Source: CAYWOS01 sp964459985
Lineage (GTDB): Bacteria; Bacillota; Clostridia; Christensenellales; Aristaeellaceae
Length of the DNA stretch: 32,414 nucleotides
NCBI GenBank assembly: GCA_964459985.1
Contig: CAYWOS010000027.1
Location: 1-32,414, forward strand
Direction of reading: 5' to 3'
In this document: piece by piece, positions 7,328-13,410 of the stretch
Layout: each line of letters starts with the position of its first letter
Numbering within the stretch: position 1 is the stretch's first letter
The notes under the pieces: model-generated
What the model was told of the DNA's origin: nothing
Database searches by the model: none
What the model saw: the letters and a program-made list of their open reading frames with translations, nothing else
Program-made: the position numbers and the translations under genes

Positions 7328-7344
7328 TCGACAGGAGAAAAAAG

Positions 7345-7887
7345 ATGAAGTTCCGTCCCGTGTTCGCCCTTCTCGTCATGTTGGCGCTCGTCGCCGGCGC
7401 GGTCACCTACGGCGCATACAGGGGCTGGTCGAACGAGTTCGACGCCGTGCAGGAAATGAGCGGCTCGATCGACCGCATGCTCGCCTCGCGCGTGGAGACG
7501 GCCAATAACATCCTCGCCGTGGCGGCGCGGCATCTGCCCGTCGGGGACGAGGCGGCGGCGGCGCTGAAAGCCGACCGCGACGTATTGAGCGGCGACGCGC
7601 CGCTTTCCCAGAAGGCGGCGGCCAACACCCGCCTGACGGACGACGCGCTGCTCGTGCTGGAAATGCTGCGCGCGCTGCCCTCGGTGCAGGGCGACAAGCG
7701 CGATCTCATGTACGCGCAGAGCCTGCTGCCGCAAATGCTCGGCGAGAGCGGCGAATTGACGGCGCAGAACGATTACAACCGCGCGGCGCGCTCCTTCAAC
7801 GAGCGGCTGGAAGCCAGCCCCTTCAGCGGACGGCTGGCGCGGCTCATGGGCATTCATCGCGCCGACGTGTTCGACGCCGGGCAGTAA
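7345..7887 (+). CDS. LemA-like membrane protein
   Basis: A 180-residue protein with one N-terminal membrane helix (about residues 6-26) and a helical extracytoplasmic domain. The C-terminal pattern 'NDYNRAARSFNERLEASPFSGRLARLMGIHRADVF' corresponds to the LemA signature 'YN..V..YN......P....A...GF....F'. 'NNILAVAARHL' corresponds to the upstream LemA helix. LemA proteins have one N-terminal helix with most of the chain outside; their function is unknown. They often neighbour TPM-domain proteins, as here. The Shine-Dalgarno is AGGAG, ten bases before the ATG. The fit to LemA is diverged, especially in the first half. Confidence 0.7.
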   Translation: MKFRPVFALLVMLALVAGAVTYGAYRGWSNEFDAVQEMSGSIDRMLASRVETANNILAVAARHLPVGDEAAAALKADRDVLSGDAPLSQKAAANTRLTDDALLVLEMLRALPSVQGDKRDLMYAQSLLPQMLGESGELTAQNDYNRAARSFNERLEASPFSGRLARLMGIHRADVFDAGQ

Positions 7888-7900
7888 GGAGGAAAGCGAC

Positions 7901-8656
7901 ATGCGTAAAACGGCGATTCTTTTGTGCGCGCTTGTCCTTTTCTGCGCGCTGCCCGCAAGCGCCGCCGAATACCCCGCCTCGCGCGGCGCGGCGACCGATC
8001 TGGCCGAGGTGCTGTCCGGAGAAACGATCGAGGATCTGCAAACGCTGTCCGAACGATACGACGACGCGGTCGGCGGCAAGCTCTGCGTCCTGACGCGGCA
8101 CTTTCTGGGCGGCGAGGACGTGTACGACTACGCCAAGGGCTTGTTTTCGGCGTGGGCGCTCGGCGAATACGACGCGCTGCTCGTGCTGGTCGTCGGCGAG
8201 GAAACCTACGCCCTGCAGCTCGGCGACGGGGCGGCGGACGCGCTGCCTTCCGAATCGCGCGCCGTGCTGCTGGGCAGCCATTTCCGAGAAAAATACCTGT
8301 CGCGCGATTACGACGGCGCGACGGGCGATCTCATGACGCGATTGGCCGAGCGGCTCGCCGGCGCGCGGGGCGAAAGCCTGTCGGCGGCGGGGCTGTTCGG
8401 CGCGGCCGGGAGCAAATCGGGCGGGACGGACAGCGCGGCGGCCGGGAACGGCGGCAATCTGAGCGATCTGTGGAACGGCCTATTCTCCTCGGCCTACGAA
8501 ACGGCGGATGTCGAAGCCGTCGATGAAAACACCTTTGAGCGCGAGGACGAAAAAACGGGCTTTTCCTTCAAGCGCCTGCTCATTTTCGCCATCATCATTT
8601 ACTTCATCTTCTTCCGGAAAAAACGCCGGCGCTTCAACTTCGGCCACAGAAGGTAA
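7901..8656 (+). CDS. TPM-domain (YgcG-like) membrane-anchored protein
   Basis: A 251-residue protein with a signal peptide (1-22, ending ASA-A) and a TPM domain at about residues 30-150 ('DLAEVLSGETIEDLQTLSERY', 'DVYDYAKGLFSAW', 'DALLVLVVGEETYALQLG'). A Gly/Ser-rich linker, a C-terminal membrane helix (about 224-236) and a very basic end follow. TPM domains have been reported as phosphatases or as partners of membrane complexes such as photosystem II; bacterial YgcG-type proteins are uncharacterised. The classic partner of this family is LemA, the gene 13 bases upstream. The topology puts the TPM domain outside the cell. Confidence 0.8.
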   Translation: MRKTAILLCALVLFCALPASAAEYPASRGAATDLAEVLSGETIEDLQTLSERYDDAVGGKLCVLTRHFLGGEDVYDYAKGLFSAWALGEYDALLVLVVGEETYALQLGDGAADALPSESRAVLLGSHFREKYLSRDYDGATGDLMTRLAERLAGARGESLSAAGLFGAAGSKSGGTDSAAAGNGGNLSDLWNGLFSSAYETADVEAVDENTFEREDEKTGFSFKRLLIFAIIIYFIFFRKKRRRFNFGHRR

Positions 8657-8665
8657 CGCGCGCGT

Positions 8666-9874
8666 ATGCGATGGATCATGATTTCTCTGGACGCCGTATC
8701 GGGCGTCGACGCGGACAGGCTTTTGCGCCTGCCCGCGCTTCACGCGCTGAAGGCGCGCGGCGCGTTCTGTCCAAACGTGCGCACGGTCTACCCGACCGTC
8801 ACCTATCCCATTCACGCCAGCCTGCTGACCGGCTGCTATCCCGACCGTCACGGCGTTTCGCACAACCAGCCCTTCCAGCCGGACACGCCGCCCGACATGC
8901 GCGCGTGGTACTGGGAGGAAAAGGACATCGGCCGCAAAACGCTGCACATGGCGTCGCGCGAAAAGGGCATGGACGTCGCCTCGATCCTGTGGCCCGCGAC
9001 GGGCAAAAGCGCCGTCATCCGCCGTAATTTCCCCGAGATCCTGCCGCTCCCGGGCGAAAACGCCACGCTGAAAATGCTGCGCTACGCCTCGCCCGCGTGG
9101 GTGCTGCGCATGGAACTGCTCTACGGCAAAACGCGCCCGAGCATCAAGCAGCCGCACCTGGACGATTACGCCGCGCTGCTCGCCGAAAAGCTCATCCTCT
9201 CGCGCCGCCCGCCCGACGCGCTGACCGTGCATCTGGTCGACTGCGACGCCATGCGGCACAAATACGGGACGGACAGCGACGAAGCGCGCGCGGCGATGGA
9301 ACGGCTGGACGGGCGCGTGGGGCGAATCGTCGCCGCGCTTGAGAAACGGGGATTATTGGATGATACGCTGATCGCCGTCGTCAGCGATCACGGGCAGAAA
9401 GACGCGCCCCGCGCCGTGCCGCTCGATATGCTTTTGCGAAAGGAATGCGCCGCCCGCGCGCAGACGCTGGGCATGGGCGCGTACATTTTCGGCGATCAGG
9501 ACGCCGCGCGAAAAGCGCTGGACGCGCATAAGGAGGCGTGGGGGATCGCGCGGATCTATACGGAAGCCGAGCTGCGCGCGCTGCGCGCGCCCAAGGGAGT
9601 ATCGCTTGCCGTCGACGCCGCGGACGGCGCGTGCTTCACCGACGAAGAGGGCGAGGAAACGCGCGGCGAGCACGGGTTTTCGCTCGACGTGCCCGAGGCG
9701 CGGACGCTGTTTTTCTTAGCCGGTCCGGGCGTCAGGCGGGCATATACCGTCGAACGGATGAACCTCGTCGATATCGCGCCGACGCTGGCGCGCGCGGCGG
9801 GACTCAATCTTCCCGACGCCGACGGGCGCGCGCTGACGGAGATCCTGACAGAATCAAAGGAGGCAGGGCGATGA
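8666..9874 (+). CDS. Alkaline-phosphatase-superfamily phosphodiesterase / nucleotide pyrophosphatase-like protein
   Basis: A 402-residue protein of the type I phosphodiesterase (NPP-like) family, without a signal peptide. The metal and nucleophile set is visible: Asp9 in 'MISLDAV'; the nucleophile Thr46 in 'PTVTYPIHASLLTG', followed by 'YPDRHGV'; Asp and His in 'DCDAMRHKYG'; Asp-His in 'VSDHGQ'; and the last His in 'GEHGF'. This full set predicts an active two-zinc hydrolase of phosphodiesters or phosphomonoesters; the substrate cannot be told. It starts nine bases after the TPM gene, with only a weak AAGGT ribosome site, and its stop overlaps the next gene (ATGA). Confidence 0.88.
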   Translation: MRWIMISLDAVSGVDADRLLRLPALHALKARGAFCPNVRTVYPTVTYPIHASLLTGCYPDRHGVSHNQPFQPDTPPDMRAWYWEEKDIGRKTLHMASREKGMDVASILWPATGKSAVIRRNFPEILPLPGENATLKMLRYASPAWVLRMELLYGKTRPSIKQPHLDDYAALLAEKLILSRRPPDALTVHLVDCDAMRHKYGTDSDEARAAMERLDGRVGRIVAALEKRGLLDDTLIAVVSDHGQKDAPRAVPLDMLLRKECAARAQTLGMGAYIFGDQDAARKALDAHKEAWGIARIYTEAELRALRAPKGVSLAVDAADGACFTDEEGEETRGEHGFSLDVPEARTLFFLAGPGVRRAYTVERMNLVDIAPTLARAAGLNLPDADGRALTEILTESKEAGR

Positions 9875-10803
9875 CGGATACCGCGTCGGTCACTTATCTG
9901 CATCATTCCGGGCTGCTGGCGCGGGTCGGGGATGTGTTCATGCTGTTTGACTACTGGCGCGGCGAGGACGACGCCTTTCCCGAAGCGGCGCAGCTTGTCA
10001 GGGAGGACTTCGCCGCCTGCAAAAAGCTGCTCGTGTTCGTTTCGCACGCGCATCCCGATCATTTCGACCGCGTGATCTATTCCTTCGCCGATTTCACCGG
10101 GGACGTTTCCTATATCGTGTCCGACGACGTGATCAAGGAGGTTCGCAGGGACGCCAGACGCGCGCCGCGCCCCGACGGCGAGGCCGGCGACGCCGCGAAA
10201 GCGCTCAAGCAGATGAAGGCGATGAAGCCCGGCGATACGCTCGACCGCGACGGCGTGAAAATCACCGCCTATGCCTCGACCGATATCGGCGTGTCGTTCT
10301 ACATTGAAATCGACGGGCTGCATATCTTCCATGCCGGCGACCTGAACCTGTGGCACTGGCGCGAGGAAAGCACGCTGCCCGAGATCGCGGCGGCGGAAAA
10401 CGCCTACTACGCCGCCGCCGAACCGCTCGCGCGGCTGCCGATGGATATCGCCATGTTCCCGCTCGATCCGCGCATGGGCGGGCTGTTCGACGCCGGCGCC
10501 AATCATTTCATCATGTCGGTCAAGCCGCGCGTGTTCATCCCCATTCACTGGCAGAGCCGCCCCGAGGTGGCGCTGGATTTCGCGCGGCGCGGGCGCACCA
10601 AGTACACCGAGGTGCTGGCGCTCACCAAGCCGCGCGAGCGCGCCGAGATCGTCTTCGGCGAGCGCGATCTGAACATCCACATCTATACCCTCGCCGCCGA
10701 CGCCTTCGCGGACAGGCAGCCGCCGCGCGAAAAGGAAGTCGGCTTCGACGCCTACGACGAGGACGATCCCTTCTCCGACACCGATCTGCCGGTCACGCTG
10801 TAA
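9871..10803 (+). CDS. Metallo-beta-lactamase-fold hydrolase
   Basis: A 310-residue cytosolic protein. The N-terminus 'YLHHSGLL' and the zinc motif 'SHAHPDH' (His59, His61, Asp63, His64), followed by 'FHAGDLNLW' and 'FIPIHWQ', are the ordered metal ligands of the fold. The layout resembles the UlaG-like branch (L-ascorbate-6-phosphate lactonase and relatives) more than RNases or beta-lactamases, but the substrate is unknown. The C-terminal 45 residues are acidic. The frame is open further upstream. I chose the ATG at 9871 because it overlaps the previous stop and has AGGAGG nine bases before it. Confidence 0.85.
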   Translation: MTDTASVTYLHHSGLLARVGDVFMLFDYWRGEDDAFPEAAQLVREDFAACKKLLVFVSHAHPDHFDRVIYSFADFTGDVSYIVSDDVIKEVRRDARRAPRPDGEAGDAAKALKQMKAMKPGDTLDRDGVKITAYASTDIGVSFYIEIDGLHIFHAGDLNLWHWREESTLPEIAAAENAYYAAAEPLARLPMDIAMFPLDPRMGGLFDAGANHFIMSVKPRVFIPIHWQSRPEVALDFARRGRTKYTEVLALTKPRERAEIVFGERDLNIHIYTLAADAFADRQPPREKEVGFDAYDEDDPFSDTDLPVTL

Positions 10804-10826
10804 TCAAAAACAGGAGGCCTAACGTC

Positions 10827-11666
10827 ATGTCCGAAATCCAGCTGCTGTTCCCCGGTCAAAAGCGCAAGGCGCTGACGCTCAGCTACGACGACGGCGTCGA
10901 GCAGGACGTCCGTCTCATCGACATCATGCAAAAGCACGGGCTGAAGGGCACGTTCAACATCAGCTCGGGGCTGTACGCGGCCGAGGACACCGTCTACCCC
11001 GCCGGGCAGGTTCACCGCCGCATGACCGAGCGCGCCGCCACGGCGCTCTACGCCGATTCGGGCATGGAAATCGCCGTGCACGGGCTGACGCATCCGCACC
11101 TTGAAAACCTCACGCGCGAGGCGGCGACGTACGAGATCATCCGCGACAGGGACAATCTGGAGCGCCGGTTCGGGCGCGTCGTGCGCGGCATGGCGTACCC
11201 CTACGGCACGACGAGCGACGCCGTCGTCGACGCGCTCAAAAGCTGCGGCATCGCCTACTCGCGCACCACCGTGTCGACGGGCGATTTCGCGCTGCCCGTC
11301 GATTGGCTGCGCATGCCCGCCACCTGCCATCACAAGGACCCGCGCCTGATGGAACTGGCCGAAACCTTCGTTGAAAAAACGCCGCGCGGCGCGCCGTGGC
11401 TGTTCTACCTCTGGGGGCACAGCTACGAGTTCGAGGAAAAGGACAACTGGCGCGTGATCGAGGATTTCGCGGCCTATATCGGCGGGCGCGGCGACGTCTG
11501 GTACGCGACCAACATCGAGATTCACGACTATATCGAGGCGTTCCGCCGCCTGATCACCTCGGCGGACGGCAAAACCTATGAAAACCCCTCGGCGATCGCC
11601 GTCGACATCCTCGCAAACGGCAAGCCCTTCGCCATCGCGCCGGGCGGCAGCGTGAAAATCGGATAA
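10827..11666 (+). CDS. Polysaccharide deacetylase family protein (NodB domain)
   Basis: A 279-residue protein with a NodB-type core. Motif 1 is 'LTLSYDDG' (Asp21, Asp22) and motif 2 is 'HGLTH' (His85, His89), giving the metal-binding Asp-His-His triad. 'MAYPYGTTSD' is the third motif. Members remove acetyl groups from chitin, peptidoglycan or other N-acetylated glycans. No signal peptide is visible, so this copy would act inside the cell unless carried by another route. The ATG at 10827 is nine bases after a perfect AGGAGG. It is the third hydrolase in a row and the last gene before the rpsF promoter. Confidence 0.88.
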   Translation: MSEIQLLFPGQKRKALTLSYDDGVEQDVRLIDIMQKHGLKGTFNISSGLYAAEDTVYPAGQVHRRMTERAATALYADSGMEIAVHGLTHPHLENLTREAATYEIIRDRDNLERRFGRVVRGMAYPYGTTSDAVVDALKSCGIAYSRTTVSTGDFALPVDWLRMPATCHHKDPRLMELAETFVEKTPRGAPWLFYLWGHSYEFEEKDNWRVIEDFAAYIGGRGDVWYATNIEIHDYIEAFRRLITSADGKTYENPSAIAVDILANGKPFAIAPGGSVKIG

Positions 11667-11727
11667 CGGTCGGGGGCGGCAATTCAACTTGCAATCTTCA
11701 AACAATCTGCGCGCCGCGAAAAAATGC

Positions 11728-11756
11728 TTGCAATTCCCGTTCCTTTCAAGTATAAT
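11728..11756 (+). promoter_or_regulatory. Sigma-A promoter of the rpsF-ssb-rpsR operon
   Basis: TTGCAA (11728-11733), a 17-base spacer and a perfect TATAAT (11751-11756) predict a start near 11763 and a leader of about 63 nt. Transcripts from the polysaccharide deacetylase gene may also read in, as no terminator is visible between 11666 and here. Confidence 0.78.
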
Positions 11757-11775
11757 ACCTAATTGGCACATCCTT

Positions 11776-11799
11776 GCGTCATGCAAAACGTCATGACGC
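11776..11799 (+). promoter_or_regulatory. Leader hairpin ahead of rpsF, possible S6:S18 autoregulatory site
   Basis: In the short leader, GCGTCATG (11776-11783) pairs perfectly with CATGACGC (11792-11799) around an eight-base loop. The stem ends 11 bases before the Shine-Dalgarno GAGGAGG. In many bacteria the S6-S18 complex binds its own leader RNA and represses the operon. I cannot match the known consensus with certainty, so the regulatory role is inferred from position and structure. Confidence 0.4.
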
Positions 11800-11825
11800 C
11801 ATACGTCCATGAGGAGGTGAAAGAC

Positions 11826-12263
11826 ATGAACAAGTACGAACTGGTGTACATCATCGACGCGACCATCGAGGAGGAAGCCCGCAAAGGATTGATCGAGCGC
11901 TTCGGCGAACTCATCACGTCCAACGGCGGCGAGATCACGAAGGTTGAGGAGTGGGGCAAGCGCCGCCTGGCCTACCCGATCAACTACAAGAACGAGGGCT
12001 ATTACGTCCTGGTCAACTTCTCGGCGGAAAGCGAACTGCCGCGTGAAATCGAGCGTAATCTCCAGATCAACGAAAGCGTTATCCGCTATCAGATCATCCA
12101 CGTTCTCGAAAAGCGTTCGAGCGTCAAGCCCCGTCCCGTCCGCGTAATGCCCGTCGTCGAAGCGCCCGCGGCGCCCGCCGTCGAAGCGCCCGCCGCCGAG
12201 CCGGCCGCCCAAGCCGCGCCCGCTCCCGAAGCGCCCGCCGCAGAAGCGCCCGCCGCCGAGTAA
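11826..12263 (+). CDS. rpsF: 30S ribosomal protein S6 with an Ala/Pro-rich tail
   Basis: A 145-residue protein. Residues 1-95 are S6: 'MNKYELVYIIDATIEEEARKGLIERF', 'EWGKRRLAYPINYKNEGYYVLVNF', and 'ERNLQINESVIRYQIIHV'. S6 binds 16S rRNA with S18 in the platform of the 30S subunit. The last 40 residues are a low-complexity chain of repeated 'EAPAAE' and 'APAA' units, longer than the family needs. E. coli S6 also has a C-terminal extension, modified by glutamate addition, but this one is chemically different. The frame is open upstream of 11826. The ATG there starts the domain and has GAGGAGG at the right distance, while the earlier ATG at 11763 lies at the predicted transcription start. Confidence 0.95.
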   Translation: MNKYELVYIIDATIEEEARKGLIERFGELITSNGGEITKVEEWGKRRLAYPINYKNEGYYVLVNFSAESELPREIERNLQINESVIRYQIIHVLEKRSSVKPRPVRVMPVVEAPAAPAVEAPAAEPAAQAAPAPEAPAAEAPAAE

Positions 12264-12278
12264 CAGGGGAGGTCCATC

Positions 12279-12722
12279 ATGAACAAAGTATTCATCGTCG
12301 GGAATCTGACCCGCGATCCCGAACTGCGCACCACGCAGTCGGGCGTGTCGGTGTGCTCCTTTACCGTCGCCGTCAACCGCCGCCGTTCCGCGAACGCCGA
12401 CGCCGGCCAGCCCGAGGCGGATTTCTTCCGCGTATCGGCTTGGCGTCAGCTCGGCGAAATCTGCGCCAAATACCTCGCCAAGGGCCGCAAGGTCTGCGTG
12501 GTGGGCAGCGTCAGCGCGCAGGCGTTCACGGGCAACGACGGGCAGGCGCGCGCCAGCCTCGAGGTCAACGCGGACGACGTCGAATTCCTCACCCCCAAGG
12601 GCGAGGGCGGCGATCTGCCCGCCTCCGCGGCAGCGCCTGCGCGCGCGCAAACGCCTTCTTACGGCAACGCGCCCCAAGGCGGCGGCTTTGTGCAGGTGGA
12701 CGACGAAGATCTGCCTTTCTGA
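12279..12722 (+). CDS. ssb: Single-stranded DNA-binding protein
   Basis: A 147-residue SSB. The OB fold covers residues 1-105 ('MNKVFIVGNLTRDPELR', 'SVCSFTVAVNRR', 'DFFRVSAWRQLGEICAKYLAKGRKVCVVG'). A Gly/Ala/Pro/Gln linker and the acidic tip 'DDEDLPF' follow; the tip is the usual docking site for replication and repair partners. SSB coats single-stranded DNA as a tetramer during replication and recombination. It lies between rpsF and rpsR as in most Firmicutes, 15 bases after the rpsF stop. Confidence 0.96.
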   Translation: MNKVFIVGNLTRDPELRTTQSGVSVCSFTVAVNRRRSANADAGQPEADFFRVSAWRQLGEICAKYLAKGRKVCVVGSVSAQAFTGNDGQARASLEVNADDVEFLTPKGEGGDLPASAAAPARAQTPSYGNAPQGGGFVQVDDEDLPF

Positions 12723-12750
12723 ACGGATTAATTAGAGGAGGATACGCATT

Positions 12751-13005
12751 ATGTCCGAAGATCGTGGCGACAGGAAACAGCGCCCGCGCGGACGCAAGCC
12801 GCGCCGTAAGGTATGCGACTTTTGCGTCAGCAAGATCGAATATATCGATTACAAGGATATCAACCGCCTGCGCCGTTACATCAACGAGCGCGGCAAGATC
12901 ATGCCCCGCCGCATGACCGGCAACTGCGCCAAGCATCAGCGCCAGCTGTCCGAGGCCATCAAGCGCGCCCGTGCCATCGCGCTGCTGCCCTACACGGTGG
13001 ATTGA
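12751..13005 (+). CDS. rpsR: 30S ribosomal protein S18
   Basis: An 84-residue S18 with the family core 'FCVSKIEYIDYKDINRLRRYI.ERGKI.PRR.TG.CAKHQRQL..AIKRAR.IALLPY'. Cys22, Cys25, Cys59 and His62 are placed as in the zinc-binding form of S18, so this is probably a zinc-containing (C+) paralogue type. S18 pairs with S6 on the 30S platform. It is the last gene of the operon and ends 16 bases before a terminator. Confidence 0.96.
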   Translation: MSEDRGDRKQRPRGRKPRRKVCDFCVSKIEYIDYKDINRLRRYINERGKIMPRRMTGNCAKHQRQLSEAIKRARAIALLPYTVD

Positions 13006-13021
13006 TCAATCGGGAACCATC

Positions 13022-13051
13022 AAAGCGGTCGGAATCATTCGGCCGCTTTTT
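13022..13051 (+). terminator. Rho-independent terminator after rpsR
   Basis: AAAGCGGTCGG pairs with TCGGCCGCTTT (two G-T pairs) around a six-base loop, followed by TTTTT. It lies 16 bases after the rpsR stop. Confidence 0.88.
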
Positions 13052-13115
13052 GCATGTCGACTTTGTCGACACGCATCGCAGGCGAGCCCTTGTCAGGCGG
13101 CTTTATGATAAACCG

Positions 13116-13141
13116 AAGCGGTCGGAATCCTCCGACCGCTT
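13116..13141 (-). terminator. Terminator-like hairpin downstream of the 6S-like RNA
   Basis: A perfect 11-bp stem, AAGCGGTCGGA with TCCGACCGCTT and a four-base loop. On the minus strand it follows the structured RNA by about 15 bases and is followed by CGGTTTATC, so the T run is weak. Its plus-strand arm plus loop repeats 14 bases of the rpsR terminator (13023-13036). Confidence 0.5.
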
Positions 13142-13156
13142 ATAAATGTCCCAAAA

Positions 13157-13356
13157 TAGCAAAGCCCCGAAGTGCCGCTGTCCCCCATTTTTTCACCCGC
13201 TATGTTAAGCAGGCCGGCGCCCTGCGGAGTTTCTCTGCCGTCCCCTGGCGTGCCCGGAGGCACGGGGGCATGACATCCCAACCCCGACGCGGGTTCCGTT
13301 ATGTGAAATGTGGGTAAAAACAGGAAACTGGCGCACACTTCAGGAAACTCGCTTAC
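13157..13356 (-). ncRNA. 6S RNA candidate (rod-shaped small RNA with central bubble)
   Basis: From the predicted start near 13356, about 200 nt fold back on themselves, with the 5' and 3' ends paired. The closing helix is CCTGAAGTG (13344-13336) with CACTTCGGG (13174-13166), nine pairs. The next is TTTTTACCC (13320-13312) with GGGTGAAAAA (13198-13189), nine pairs and one bulge. A large A/T-rich internal loop follows, roughly 13311-13298 against 13212-13199. Beyond it come GCGTC (13290-13286) with GGCGC, GGGG with CTCC, and a G/C-rich tip GTGCC-TCCG-GGCAC (13263-13250). A rod with a central bubble and a length near 190-200 nt is the hallmark of 6S RNA, which mimics an open promoter and holds sigma-A RNA polymerase. 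No protein frame is credible here. The family call rests on structure and promoter alone; ends are approximate. Confidence 0.6.
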
Positions 13357-13362
13357 GTTGCT

Positions 13363-13391
13363 ATTATAGGCGGCGCGGGCAGGAATGTCAA
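13363..13391 (-). promoter_or_regulatory. Perfect consensus sigma-A promoter of the 6S-like RNA
   Basis: On the minus strand TTGACA (13391-13386), exactly 17 bases, then TATAAT (13368-13363). This is the full consensus at the ideal spacing. It begins 20 bases beyond the stop of the minus-strand nucleotidyltransferase gene and points away from any protein gene, as expected for a strongly expressed stable RNA. Confidence 0.85.
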
Positions 13392-13410
13392 GACCGCGCG
13401 GCTGTCAAAA

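Noticed and set aside
10752..12677. Long minus-strand open frame of 641 codons
   Set aside because: It lies opposite the polysaccharide deacetylase, rpsF and ssb genes, is rich in Arg, His and Gly as expected of antisense frames in GC-rich DNA, and has no recognisable domain or ribosome site.
13157..13356. The structured RNA as tmRNA, RNase P RNA, SRP RNA or a T-box/other riboswitch
   Set aside because: I could not find the tRNA-like ends of tmRNA, the GAGGAAAGTCC core of RNase P RNA, the SRP GGAAG-loop helix, or the T-box GGTGG sequence, and no gene lies downstream for a riboswitch to control.
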